64,000 nt of DNA from Roseateles sp. DAIF2 (GCF_015624425.1 NZ_CP049919.1:5146001-5210000), one strand, 5' to 3'; counted from the stretch's first letter, positions 1-7,914 are shown. Notes: generated by a model not told the origin, from the sequence alone. Translations and numbers: made by a program.

Positions 1-780
1 GGCGGCAAGTCGGTCAGCAGCGACCCACAACTGCTCGAGCGCATCGTCGGCAACCTGATCCAGAACGCGCTGAAATACACCGAGCAGGGCGGCGTGGTCG
101 TGGTCGCGCGCTCGACGCCAACCCATACCCATCTGGAGGTCTGGGACACCGGCATCGGCATCCGCGCGGGCGACCTGCCGCGCATCTTCGACGAGTTCTA
201 CCAGGTCGGCCATGGCGAGCGCAGCCGCGCCCAGGGCCTGGGCATGGGCCTGGCGATCGTCAAGCGCCTGGCCCATCTGCTCGGCTACCGATTGACCGTG
301 GCCTCGCGCCCCGGCCATGGCACGCGCTTTCGGCTCAGCATCCCGCTGGGCGGGCTGGCGGAGATCCAGGACGCCACCGCCGCGGCCGACACCCTGCCGA
401 TGACGGTGATCCAGCCGCGCTCGGTGCTGGTGATCGACGACGAGCCCTCGATCCGCGAGGGCCTGCGCGTGCTGCTGGAGGAATGGGGCTACGAGGCGGT
501 GCTGGCCTCGACCCTCAACGAGGCGGTGCAGGCGGTGCGCGCGCTGGGCGCCGCGCCCGACCTGATCCTCAGCGACCTGCACCTGGGCGACTGCCCCGAC
601 GGCATCGCGACGATCGAGGCGGTGCGCCGTCTCTGCGGCCATGCGGTGCCGGCCATCCTGGTCACCGGCGACACCTCGCACGACGAGCTGCGCCGCGCCA
701 GCGACAGCGGCCACCAGGTCCTGTTCAAGCCCCTGCAGCCGCGCCGGCTGTTCAACGCGCTGCGCGGCATGGTGTCATAG
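1..780 (+). CDS. Hybrid sensor histidine kinase/response regulator, 3' end only
   Basis: The frame is open from the first base, so the start and the HisKA/sensor part lie outside the window. Visible parts, in order, are the ATP-binding N box (RIVGNLIQNALKYT, about window residues 14-27), the G1 box (WDTGIGI), the G2 box (GLGMGLAIV), and then a C-terminal receiver domain from about residue 135. The receiver has an acidic pocket (VIDDEP), a phospho-acceptor aspartate in LILSDLHLG, and a terminal FKPLQP lysine block. The kinase would phosphorylate itself and probably its own receiver. It ends 112 nt before tssA, so it may sense a signal for the adjacent secretion locus. That link rests on adjacency only. 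Confidence 0.9.
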   Translation, partial: GGKSVSSDPQLLERIVGNLIQNALKYTEQGGVVVVARSTPTHTHLEVWDTGIGIRAGDLPRIFDEFYQVGHGERSRAQGLGMGLAIVKRLAHLLGYRLTVASRPGHGTRFRLSIPLGGLAEIQDATAAADTLPMTVIQPRSVLVIDDEPSIREGLRVLLEEWGYEAVLASTLNEAVQAVRALGAAPDLILSDLHLGDCPDGIATIEAVRRLCGHAVPAILVTGDTSHDELRRASDSGHQVLFKPLQPRRLFNALRGMVS

Positions 781-811
781 CCCGACCCCTTAGGGGGACG
801 GGCGTGACAAA

Positions 812-830
812 GTGACTTTCGACCACTGCC
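812..830 (+). promoter_or_regulatory. T6SS upstream motif, copy A (before tssA)
   Basis: GTGACTTTCG followed by ACCACTGCC. The nonamer TGACTTTCG (813-821) is exactly repeated before four other T6SS units. Here it lies 80 nt upstream of the tssA start. Between it and tssA is a direct repeat CGGCATGC (858-865 and 869-876). The role as promoter element or regulator site is inferred from recurrence and position. Confidence 0.6.
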
Positions 831-892
831 TTTTGCGGGGCGGATCTCTAGAGTCGCCGGCATGCAATCGGCATGCTTGTTAGCACCTCGCG

Positions 893-1909
893 ATGGCTGA
901 CTTCGATCTCGAAGCGCTGCTCGCCCCCCTCCAGGATGACGCCCCCTGCGGCGCGGACCTGGAGTACGACCCTGCCTTCCTGGCGCTGCTGAGCGCCGCC
1001 ACAGGCCGGCCCGAGCAGCAGTACGGCGACACGGTGATCCCGGCCGAGGAGCCCGACTGGGCCGCGGTGCACGAACAGGCGCTGGCCCTGGCCGGCCGCA
1101 CCCGCGATCTGCGCGTGGCCGTCTGGCTGGCCCGCAGCGGCGCGCGCCAGCAGGGCCTGCGCGCCGGCGTCGACGGGCTGCGCCTGATCGCCGGCCTGCT
1201 GGAGCGCCATTGGGCCCATGTGCATCCGCAGCTGGATGCCAGCGACGGCAACGACCCAACGATGCGCCTGAACGCGCTGCTGCCGCTGGCCAGCGATGTG
1301 GCCGGCCTGGCCGACCTGCGGGCCGCCAGCCTGACCGGACAGCGCGGCGGGCCGCGCGTGCGCGACATCGAGCTGGCCTTCGGCAATGCCGAGCCGATCA
1401 ACGGCGAGTCGGTGCCCGCGCCGCAGGCGCTGGCGGACGGACTCGGCAACTTCGCCACCGGCAACCCCTGGTTGCCCGAGCAGTTGCAGGCTGGCCTGGG
1501 CGCGGTGCTTGCCGCCGAATCGACCATCGATCAACACCTGGGCGCCGGTCAGGTCCCCGACTTCGCACCGCTGACGCGCCTGCTGAAGTCGCTTGCGGCG
1601 CTGGGCCAGCAGTTGCAGGGCGGCGCACCGGCGCCGGCCGCCGAGGGCGGCACGGAACCCGCCACCGCCACGCCCCCCCGCTCGCACGCGGCGACGCAGC
1701 CGGGCGTGATCAACAGCCGCGACGACGCGGTGCGCGCGCTGCAGCGCGTCTGCGACTGGATCGAGCAACACGAGCCCAGCAATCCCGCGCCGCTGCTGAT
1801 CCGCCGCGCGCAGCGCCTGATGAGCAAGAGCTTCATGGACATCATGCGGGACCTGGTCCCGGAGGGCGTCCAGGAAATCGAGAAGCTGGCCGGCGTCCAG
1901 CACGAATAA
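893..1909 (+). CDS. tssA: T6SS protein TssA (ImpA family)
   Basis: This 338-residue protein opens with an ImpA_N domain (about residues 8-130) containing the family features PCGxDLEYDPxF and EEPDW, followed by an Ala/Gly/Pro-rich linker (about 245-275) and a short C-terminal helical domain. TssA caps or primes assembly of the baseplate and sheath in the cytoplasm. It is the first gene of the forward core operon, with a 69 nt gap to tssB. The ATG at 893 is preceded by only a weak ribosome-binding site, but no better in-frame start exists upstream because a stop follows the earlier ATGs. The short C-terminal region places it with short TssA proteins rather than those with a long VasJ/VasL tail. 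Confidence 0.93.
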   Translation: MADFDLEALLAPLQDDAPCGADLEYDPAFLALLSAATGRPEQQYGDTVIPAEEPDWAAVHEQALALAGRTRDLRVAVWLARSGARQQGLRAGVDGLRLIAGLLERHWAHVHPQLDASDGNDPTMRLNALLPLASDVAGLADLRAASLTGQRGGPRVRDIELAFGNAEPINGESVPAPQALADGLGNFATGNPWLPEQLQAGLGAVLAAESTIDQHLGAGQVPDFAPLTRLLKSLAALGQQLQGGAPAPAAEGGTEPATATPPRSHAATQPGVINSRDDAVRALQRVCDWIEQHEPSNPAPLLIRRAQRLMSKSFMDIMRDLVPEGVQEIEKLAGVQHE

Positions 1910-1978
1910 CGACCCAGGCGCAGGCCCGAACCGCAACCCCTCGCCACGACAAACGATCCACGCACAAGGAGCAAGACC

Positions 1979-2485
1979 ATGGCCACCAGCAGCCAGAAAT
2001 TCATCGCCAGGAATCGCGCCCCGCGCGTGCAGATCGAGTACGACGTGGAGCTGTACGGCGCCGAGAAGAAGGTGCAGCTGCCCTTCGTGATGGGCGTGCT
2101 GTCCGACCTGTCGGGCAAGCCCACCGAGCCGCTGCCGCCGGTCTCGGACCGCAAGTTCCTCGAGTTCGACGTCGATAACTTCGACGCCCGCATGAAGGCG
2201 ATGAAGCCGCGCACGGCCTTCGCCGTGCCCAACACGCTGACCGGCGAGGGCAACCTGATGGTCGACATCACCTTCGAGAGCATGGACGACTTCTCGCCCG
2301 CCGCGGTGGCGCGCAAGGTCGATGGCCTCAAGCAGCTGCTGGAGGCGCGCCAGCAGCTCGCCAACCTGATCACCTATATGGACGGCAAGGCCGGCGCCGA
2401 GCAGCTGATCGCCAAGGTCGTGCAGGACGAAGCGCTGCTGAAGTCCCTGGCCTCGGCGCAGAAGCCCGCCGCCGACTCGCAATAA
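1979..2485 (+). CDS. tssB: T6SS contractile sheath small subunit TssB
   Basis: The protein has 168 residues, the usual length for TssB/VipA. It begins SSQKFIARNRAPRVQIEYDVE and continues with the family pattern KKVQLPFVMGVLSDLSG and KFLEFDVDNFD, ending in the helical C-terminal region that intertwines with TssC. TssB and TssC polymerise into the contractile tube that drives Hcp-VgrG out of the cell. A strong ribosome-binding site (AAGGAGC) precedes the ATG. tssC follows after 25 nt, so the two are co-translated. TagJ, encoded at 5819, is known in other systems to bind the TssB N-terminus. Confidence 0.97.
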   Translation: MATSSQKFIARNRAPRVQIEYDVELYGAEKKVQLPFVMGVLSDLSGKPTEPLPPVSDRKFLEFDVDNFDARMKAMKPRTAFAVPNTLTGEGNLMVDITFESMDDFSPAAVARKVDGLKQLLEARQQLANLITYMDGKAGAEQLIAKVVQDEALLKSLASAQKPAADSQ

Positions 2486-2510
2486 CCAGCCAAGAAGCAG
2501 GGAGCCCCCC

Positions 2511-4010
2511 ATGGCCGAAGACATCCTCGCCCAGTCGCCCGCCTCGCTGCGTGGCATCGAGTACGAAGGCGGCGAGTTCGCCTCGCTGCTGAACAAGGAA
2601 TTCAAGCCCAAGACCGACGAGGCCAAGTCCGCCGTCGAGCAGGCGGTGCTGACCCTGGCGCAGCAGGCGCTGTCGCAGACCAAGCTGATCGGCAGCGACG
2701 TGATCGTCTCGATCGAGGCGATGATCGCCGAACTGGACAAGCGCCTGTCCGAGCAGGTCAACGCAATCCTGCACCATGCCGAGTTCCAGCAGCTGGAAAG
2801 CGCCTGGCGCGGCCTGCACTACCTGGTCAACAACACCGAGACCGACGAACAGCTGAAGATCCGCGTGATGAGCATCTCCAAGGCCGACCTCGGCAAGACG
2901 CTCAAGCGCTACAAGGGCACGGCCTGGGACCAGAGCCCGCTGTTCAAGCGGGTCTACGAGGAGGAGTACGGCCAGTTCGGCGGCGAGCCCTTCGGCTGCC
3001 TGGTCGGCGACTACTACTTCGACCACAGCCCGCCGGATGTCGAGCTGCTGGGCGAGATGGCCAAGGTCTCCGCCGCCGCGCATTCGCCCTTCATCGCCGC
3101 GGCCAACCCCTCGCTGATGCAGATGGGTTCCTGGCAGGAGCTGGCCAACCCGCGCGACCTGACCAAGATCTTCGGCACGCCCGAGTACGCGGCCTGGAAG
3201 TCGCTGCGCGAGTCGGACGACGCGCGCTACATCGGCCTGGCGATGCCGCGTTTCCTGGCGCGCCTGCCCTATGGCTCGAAGACCAATCCGGTCGAGGAGT
3301 TCAATTTCGAGGAAGAGACCGGCGGCGGCGAGCATGGCGCCTACACCTGGGCCAACTCGGCCTATGCGATGGCGGCCAACATCAACCGCTCCTTCAAGAG
3401 CTATGGCTGGTGCACCCGCATCCGCGGCGTGGAATCGGGCGGCGCGGTCGAGGGCCTGCCGGCCCATACCTTCCCGACCGACGAGGGCGGCGTGGCGATG
3501 AAATGCCCGACCGAGATCGCGATCAGCGACCGCCGCGAGGCCGAGCTGGCGCGCAACGGCTTCATGCCGCTGGTGCACCGCAAGAACTCGGACTTCGCCG
3601 CCTTCATCGGCGCACAGTCGCTGCAAAAGCCCGCCGAGTACGACGACCCGGACGCCAGCGCCAATGCCAACCTGGCCGCGCGCCTGCCCTATTTGTTCGC
3701 CTGCACCCGCTTCGCCCACTACCTGAAGTGCATCGTGCGCGACAAGGTCGGCTCCTTCAAGGAGCGCGGCGACATGGAGAAATGGCTGAACAAGTGGATC
3801 ATGAACTATGTCGACGGGGACCCGGCCAACTCGTCGGAGACCACCAAGTCGCAGAAGCCGCTGGCCGCCGCCGAGGTGCTGGTCGAGGAGATCCCCGGCA
3901 ACCCGGGCTACTACACCTCGAAGTTCTTCCTGCGCCCGCATTACCAGCTCGAAGGCCTGACCGTGTCGCTGCGGCTGGTCTCCAAGCTGCCGTCGCAAAA
4001 GGGCAAGTAA
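2511..4010 (+). CDS. tssC: T6SS contractile sheath large subunit TssC
   Basis: The 499-residue protein matches TssC/VipB in length and motifs: an N-terminal helical region; AWRGLHYLVNNTETDEQLKIR (about residues 100-120); the QFGGEPFGCLVGDYYFDH block; LPYGSKTNPVEEFNFEE; and the C-terminal LRPHYQLEGLTVSLRLVSKLP strand that forms the TssB-TssC handshake. It forms the bulk of the sheath and its surface exposes the ClpV recycling site in the assembled complex with TssB. The 202 nt intergenic space to hcp contains stem-loops, which may lower or separate downstream expression. Confidence 0.97.
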   Translation: MAEDILAQSPASLRGIEYEGGEFASLLNKEFKPKTDEAKSAVEQAVLTLAQQALSQTKLIGSDVIVSIEAMIAELDKRLSEQVNAILHHAEFQQLESAWRGLHYLVNNTETDEQLKIRVMSISKADLGKTLKRYKGTAWDQSPLFKRVYEEEYGQFGGEPFGCLVGDYYFDHSPPDVELLGEMAKVSAAAHSPFIAAANPSLMQMGSWQELANPRDLTKIFGTPEYAAWKSLRESDDARYIGLAMPRFLARLPYGSKTNPVEEFNFEEETGGGEHGAYTWANSAYAMAANINRSFKSYGWCTRIRGVESGGAVEGLPAHTFPTDEGGVAMKCPTEIAISDRREAELARNGFMPLVHRKNSDFAAFIGAQSLQKPAEYDDPDASANANLAARLPYLFACTRFAHYLKCIVRDKVGSFKERGDMEKWLNKWIMNYVDGDPANSSETTKSQKPLAAAEVLVEEIPGNPGYYTSKFFLRPHYQLEGLTVSLRLVSKLPSQKGK

Positions 4011-4086
4011 GGCAGCAGCGACCGAACCAGGTTCCCGGGAGGCCTTGACGGGCCACAACAACAACAACCTTCACCACCGAATGGAA

Positions 4087-4145
4087 GCCATGCGGCCGGG
4101 ACAAACACCGGCCGCATGGCGCCATGAATCCGGGCCATCGGCCCG
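4087..4145 (+). other. Two stem-loops between tssC and hcp
   Basis: There is a perfect 13-bp inverted repeat (4087-4099 with 4108-4120, 8-nt loop), GCCATGCGGCCGG against its complement. A second smaller hairpin follows: CGGGCC, ATC, GGCCCG at 4131-4145. No T-run follows either, so a plain terminator is unlikely. A processing or mRNA-stabilising structure that allows hcp to be made in large excess over the sheath genes would fit. Confidence 0.6.
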
Positions 4146-4212
4146 AATGCTCCGGTCCCGCGTGCGTTGACGCGGAAACCGTTTCCACGAGTCCATCAAG
4201 GAGAGACCAACC

Positions 4213-4692
4213 ATGACGATCGACGCCAATCTGAAGCTCGCCGGAGTTGAAGGCGAATCCACCCACAAGGATCACAAGGGCGAGATCGACCTGCTCGCCT
4301 GGTCCTGGGATGTCCGTCAGGACAGCACCGCCAACCAGGGCTCCGGCTCCGGCAAAGGCAAGGGCGTGCCCGGCAACCTGGTGTTCGCGCATTACTACGA
4401 CAAGGCCTCCCCGGTCCTGGCCAAGTTCTGCGCCAACGGCAAGCATTTCGACAGCGCCGTGATCACCTGCCGCAAGGCCGGCGAAGGCCAGCAGGACTTC
4501 CTGAAGGTCACGCTGAAGCAGGTGCTGGTGACCTCGGTGTCGCCGTCCGCCAGCAGCGGCGGCGAGATCTCGGAAAGCGTGGCGCTGAGCTACGCCGACA
4601 TCGAGTTCGAGTACAAGCCGCAGGATGCCAAGGGCGGCCTGGGCGGTGCGGTGAAGTTCGGCTGGAACGTCGCCACCACCGAAACGCGCTAA
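4213..4692 (+). CDS. hcp: T6SS inner tube protein Hcp
   Basis: This is a 159-residue Hcp1-type protein (T6SS tube, homologous to phage tail tube). It opens with DANLKLAGVEGESTHKDHKGEIDLLAWSW and ends with the family pattern ALSYADIEFEYKPQDAKGGLGGAVKFGWNVA. Hexameric rings stack to form the secreted tube inside the sheath and carry small effectors in the lumen. The ribosome-binding site AAGGAGAG before the ATG is strong. It is downstream of the stem-loops at 4087-4145 and upstream of a second, diverged hcp. Confidence 0.97.
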   Translation: MTIDANLKLAGVEGESTHKDHKGEIDLLAWSWDVRQDSTANQGSGSGKGKGVPGNLVFAHYYDKASPVLAKFCANGKHFDSAVITCRKAGEGQQDFLKVTLKQVLVTSVSPSASSGGEISESVALSYADIEFEYKPQDAKGGLGGAVKFGWNVATTETR

Positions 4693-4714
4693 TCAACAAG
4701 CGCGCGAGCGCCGC

Positions 4715-4751
4715 GGCCCGTCCCGCGCCCCATCCGGGGCTGGGTCGGGCC
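4715..4751 (+). other. Imperfect stem-loop between hcp and the second hcp
   Basis: The arms at 4715-4731 and 4736-4751 pair imperfectly (GGCCCG against CGGGCC at the base, CCCC against GGGG at the tip) with a 4-nt loop. No T-run follows. This may stabilise the 3' end of the upstream hcp message or partly separate the two hcp genes. Confidence 0.4.
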
Positions 4752-4780
4752 TTGTGCGCCCGCACCTGGAGCCACATCAC

Positions 4781-5278
4781 ATGCTGACGAACAACGGCGG
4801 CGCCAGCAGCGCCGACATGTACCTCGACCTGACGCTCAAGCGCGCCGGCAAGGTCAAGGGCGAATCGACCGCGGCCGGCCATGCCTCCGACATCGTCGTG
4901 CGCGGCTTCAACTGGGGCGTCGGCGCCTCCGGCGATGCGGTCGCCGGGCAGACCACCGGACGCCGCAGCTACCGCCAGCTGACGATCACCAAGAACCTCG
5001 ATGCGGCTAGCACCGCGCTGATCAGCGCCGTGGCGACCAACGACGAGGTCCGCAGCGCCAAGCTGTTCCTGCGCAAGGCAGGCGGCGAGCAGCAGGACTA
5101 TTTCACCCTGACCCTGGAGAAGGCGCGCGTCGCGACCTACGACATCGAGGCCGGCGACGACGGCGCTCCGCTGGAGCGCATCACCTTCAGCTTCCAGAAG
5201 ATCGAGATCGAATACCGGCCGCAGAGCGCCAAGGGCCAGCTCGGCGGCAGCCATACCTTCAACGACGACCTGACCTGA
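4781..5278 (+). CDS. Second Hcp-family tube protein
   Basis: This is a 165-residue Hcp-family protein: YLDLTLKRAGKVKGESTAAGHASDIVVRGFNWG at the N-terminus, TLTLEKARVATYDIEAGDDG, and the family end FSFQKIEIEYRPQSAKGQLGGSHTFNDD. It diverges from the first Hcp by a shorter 20s loop and a different internal segment, so it probably forms its own rings or mixed rings with a different cargo preference (inference). ATG 4781 is chosen because GGAG lies just upstream. A GTG at 4754 would add nine residues unlike other Hcps. Sequence composition drops sharply immediately after its stop, marking the edge of an inserted segment. Confidence 0.9.
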   Translation: MLTNNGGASSADMYLDLTLKRAGKVKGESTAAGHASDIVVRGFNWGVGASGDAVAGQTTGRRSYRQLTITKNLDAASTALISAVATNDEVRSAKLFLRKAGGEQQDYFTLTLEKARVATYDIEAGDDGAPLERITFSFQKIEIEYRPQSAKGQLGGSHTFNDDLT

Positions 5279-5349
5279 GGCCTTTGTATCGGCAGACTTT
5301 TCGTGAGTACCGTAACCCTGCAGCCTTGCTGCAACTATCGGAGGCTTGT

Positions 5350-5772
5350 ATGTCAGCACGGCTACGAACCGTTCTGGGTTCCATTGAAGACGTCTGGAGC
5401 CTCAAAGGACAGGCGGTAAGAGTCTCTTCGCTTGGGACTATGTCTAAGGCAGAAGCGCTGGCTGTGACGCTTAGCTCGCAGGGAACTACAAATCCCGGCA
5501 CCAAGGAGTTGCCGAAGGTTTATTTCCAATCCGCCACCACGCCCCCTGACTGGAAGCGTGCCCTAGCGGCATATCGCGGCAACTGGTACCTGCTCGTGAC
5601 GAAGGCCTCACCAAACCATGGAAGGATTAGTTGGTTCCAGGGGGACTATGTCCTCATTGGAGATCTGCATCCGGATTCGAAAGACTTTATCGTGTCCGAA
5701 GAAGTCTTAAGGGAAGCCATGCTGGGCGAGAAAAATGGGGCGAAGAATGGCGGCAACGACCCTCGCGAATAG
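5350..5772 (+). CDS. Unknown protein in an inserted T6SS cargo segment
   Basis: I do not recognise this 140-residue protein. ATG 5350 has a perfect GGAGG five bases upstream. There is no signal peptide or membrane segment. The sequence is mixed alpha/beta with a Trp-rich middle (WKRALAAYRGNWYLL, then ISWFQGDYVLIGDL) and a charged tail ending NGAKNGGNDPRE. Its base composition is clearly lower in GC than hcp or tssF, and codons such as TTA, AGA and ATA appear that neighbours avoid, so it looks horizontally acquired. Sitting between hcp and tagJ, it could be an immunity protein, an adaptor or a small effector. None of these can be shown from the sequence. Confidence 0.7.
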   Translation: MSARLRTVLGSIEDVWSLKGQAVRVSSLGTMSKAEALAVTLSSQGTTNPGTKELPKVYFQSATTPPDWKRALAAYRGNWYLLVTKASPNHGRISWFQGDYVLIGDLHPDSKDFIVSEEVLREAMLGEKNGAKNGGNDPRE

Positions 5773-5818
5773 CAATGCTCATCGATCACCGTTGAAGTGC
5801 CAATGACTTTGAGACCAT

Positions 5819-6628
5819 ATGAAAAAGCAGGCACTTGAAGAACTAGTACTGGCCGGTAGGCCAGTCGAGGCAATGGCCGTAGCCCAGAGTGAGGTTCGCT
5901 TGCATCCACAAGATGTGCAATTGCGAACTTTGCTGTTCCAGCTGATGGCGGTGACCGGGCAATGGACACGCGCCTCCGCCCAGCTGGAGGTCTGCGGTGA
6001 GCTGGACGCCGGCACCCTGGCGATGGTCAACACCTACCGCGAGGCGCTGCGCTGCGAACAGCTGCGCGAAGCCGTCTTCGAGGGTAAGACCACGCCAATG
6101 ATCCTGGGCGAACCCGCGGAATGGGTCGCCGCCCTGGTACAGGCGCTGAAGCTGGAGGCCGATGGCGACGCCCGCGCCGCGGCGGCGCTGCGCGCGCAGG
6201 CGCTCGAGCAGGCCCCCGCCACGGCGGGCACGCTCGACGGTCAGGCCTTCGACTGGATCTGCGACGCCGACTCGCGCCTGGGCCCGGTGCTGGAGGCGGT
6301 GGTCAACGGCCGCTACTGCTGGGTGCCGTTCGCCGCGCTGAGCCGGGTCACGATCGAGGCCCCGACCGATCTGCGCGACCTGGTCTGGGTCCCGACCGCG
6401 CTTGAGTTCCCCAATGGCGGCGGCTCCGTCGCTCTGATCCCGACCCGCTATCCGCGCAGCACCGCCTTCGACGACGAGCGCGTCTGGATGGCGCGCCGCA
6501 CCGAATGGCAGGCGCTCGCGGCAGGCGAGCAGGACGAACAGTACGCCGGCGTGGGCCAGCGCGTGCTGATGACCGATCAAGGTGAGGCAGGATTGCTGGA
6601 TGTCCGACTGATCGAGTTGAGGGGCTGA
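5819..6628 (+). CDS. tagJ: T6SS accessory protein TagJ (ImpE family)
   Basis: The 269-residue protein matches the ImpE/SciE/TagJ family: an N-terminal TPR-like helical half (ALEELVLAGRPVEAMAVAQSEVRLHPQDVQLRTLLFQLM) and a C-terminal beta-rich half containing GRYCWVPFAALSRVTIEAPTDLRDLVWVPT and RRTEW. In other bacteria TagJ binds the N-terminal helix of TssB and modulates sheath handling by ClpV. The first roughly 45 codons have the lower-GC, unusual codon use of the preceding cargo gene, while the rest is typical of the host. A recombination junction inside the gene near 5945-6000 is therefore likely. The stop overlaps an ATG (TGATG at 6626-6630). Confidence 0.92.
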   Translation: MKKQALEELVLAGRPVEAMAVAQSEVRLHPQDVQLRTLLFQLMAVTGQWTRASAQLEVCGELDAGTLAMVNTYREALRCEQLREAVFEGKTTPMILGEPAEWVAALVQALKLEADGDARAAAALRAQALEQAPATAGTLDGQAFDWICDADSRLGPVLEAVVNGRYCWVPFAALSRVTIEAPTDLRDLVWVPTALEFPNGGGSVALIPTRYPRSTAFDDERVWMARRTEWQALAAGEQDEQYAGVGQRVLMTDQGEAGLLDVRLIELRG

Positions 6629-6795
6629 TGCCGCAAGAATTGTCCGAGCACGCGTCCAATCAATCGCATGCTCAAAACTCTCGCGCCGTCATGGCTTTTC
6701 TCGGCAGGCTGGCGACGGCCCTGCCGAGGTGGCCTGCATCGCCTCTGGGGGCTTTGCCACGTTCAACTCGAAAGCTCACCTCGCAACCGAGACCC

Positions 6796-7383
6796 ATGCG
6801 TTTCGGGTCAATGCTGATAGTCAGCTGCGGAGCTTTCTTCCACCTGCCAGCGCTGTGCGACTCATTCGCCGACGCCAGGACTCCCTCGCCGACGAAAGCA
6901 CCGGTCCATGCCCCAGCATGGCGAACACTGGACCCGATGGCCTGTCAGGTATTGACTGCGGAGCAACTGGCCCGGCTGCCGGCAGTCTGGCATCGCTATG
7001 CCGCAGTAGCCAAGGGCTGCAAACTGTCTGCGCCAGGGCGGCCGACTCGCCTGACGCTGGTATCGATCTTCACGGAGGACTATTACCGTGATCGCCCGGT
7101 GGATGCACCGTGGGAAGAGTTCCCAAAGCCCTTGTTACTGGATCAGGACTTCCGGTGCGTCGGTGTTCTGCCTGAGATCTATCCGATTGAGCAACCTCGT
7201 GAACTGACCTTGCGACATGGTCGGTGGCGCGACGGGCTACCCCAGGAGATCCGGATCCACGTCAGCAACCCTGCCATCGGTGGCGATTACAAGCTCCCTG
7301 CCATGCGGTGGGATCCATCTCTGAAGCTCTATCAGTCAAAAGGGTCCAAAACAATCAAGGACATTCCATGCCCGACGTTCTGA
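6796..7383 (+). CDS. Putative periplasmic immunity protein partnered with the Tae1-like effector
   Basis: No family was recognised. ATG 6796 gives a good secretion signal (MRFGSMLIVSCGAFFHLPALC, then DSFADA) and a mature part of about 170 residues rich in Pro, Tyr and Trp. The frame is open from 6628, but the extra 56 N-terminal residues would bury the signal peptide, so the later start is preferred. It overlaps the start of the Cys/His amidase gene by 16 nt, so the two are translationally coupled. A secreted partner fits a peptidoglycan-cutting effector, since self-protection must act in the periplasm. The immunity role is inferred from the overlap and the signal peptide. Confidence 0.6.
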   Translation: MRFGSMLIVSCGAFFHLPALCDSFADARTPSPTKAPVHAPAWRTLDPMACQVLTAEQLARLPAVWHRYAAVAKGCKLSAPGRPTRLTLVSIFTEDYYRDRPVDAPWEEFPKPLLLDQDFRCVGVLPEIYPIEQPRELTLRHGRWRDGLPQEIRIHVSNPAIGGDYKLPAMRWDPSLKLYQSKGSKTIKDIPCPTF

Positions 7384-7883
7384 ACCCATCCGGCACTGTC
7401 TCTGTAGCGGACCTGAAGAAGGTCGCCGACGAAGCGTACGAGAAGCATCCAGGTTCTTGCAGTCATGCGGTCTGGCACGTAATCAAGCGCTACGCGCCCG
7501 AGCAGCCCTATCGCACAGCCAACTCGCTGATCGCATTCATGACGGGCGACAAGCACTGGAAGGAAGTTCCGGTCTCCGATCTGAACGAGCGTGTCAATCG
7601 GGGTGAACTGATCGTCGGCGGTCTGACGGACCAGCCCAACGGACATGTCATCCTGGTCTATCCGGGAACGCCAAAGCCGTCCGGCGGCTACGCATACACC
7701 CGCAAAGGGAAGTCACTGACGATGCCCGCTCGAGGCATGTATCCGCGCGCGATGTCGACCTCGCTGGGCAACTGGGCCGGAGCGAAAAGCAAGGGAGACA
7801 AGACGATCTGGGATGCCTGGGCAAGCGATGAGAAGTTTGCCCAGGTCAAGTTCTGGCGTTACGAACCTGACACCGGCAAGTGA
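7368..7883 (+). CDS. Tae1-like peptidoglycan amidase effector (T6SS)
   Basis: This 171-residue protein has no signal peptide. It shows the Cys/His peptidase layout of the NlpC/P60-like Tae1 (Tse1) amidases: catalytic Cys31 in GSCSHAVWHVI at the start of a helix, a TANSLIAFM helix, a GELIVGGL strand, and catalytic His93 in NGHVILVYPG. In P. aeruginosa Tse1 the catalytic pair is Cys30 and His91, with closely parallel surrounding motifs (NCSGFV, ANAMVDGL, GHVAVVISG). It would cleave the stem peptide or cross-link of neighbouring cells' peptidoglycan after Hcp/VgrG delivery. ATG 7368 is preferred because the upstream 48 codons are Arg/His-rich and non-conserved in style. Confidence 0.75.
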   Translation: MPDVLNPSGTVSVADLKKVADEAYEKHPGSCSHAVWHVIKRYAPEQPYRTANSLIAFMTGDKHWKEVPVSDLNERVNRGELIVGGLTDQPNGHVILVYPGTPKPSGGYAYTRKGKSLTMPARGMYPRAMSTSLGNWAGAKSKGDKTIWDAWASDEKFAQVKFWRYEPDTGK

Positions 7884-7914
7884 TCGCCCGGCGACTCTTC
7901 CCGATGCATCCACA

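Noticed and set aside
5803..5811. Possible further motif copies at 5803 (TGACTTTGA) and 8463 (TGACTTCTC)
   Set aside because: Only seven of nine positions match, the CATTGC half is missing and the spacing to the gene starts is much shorter.
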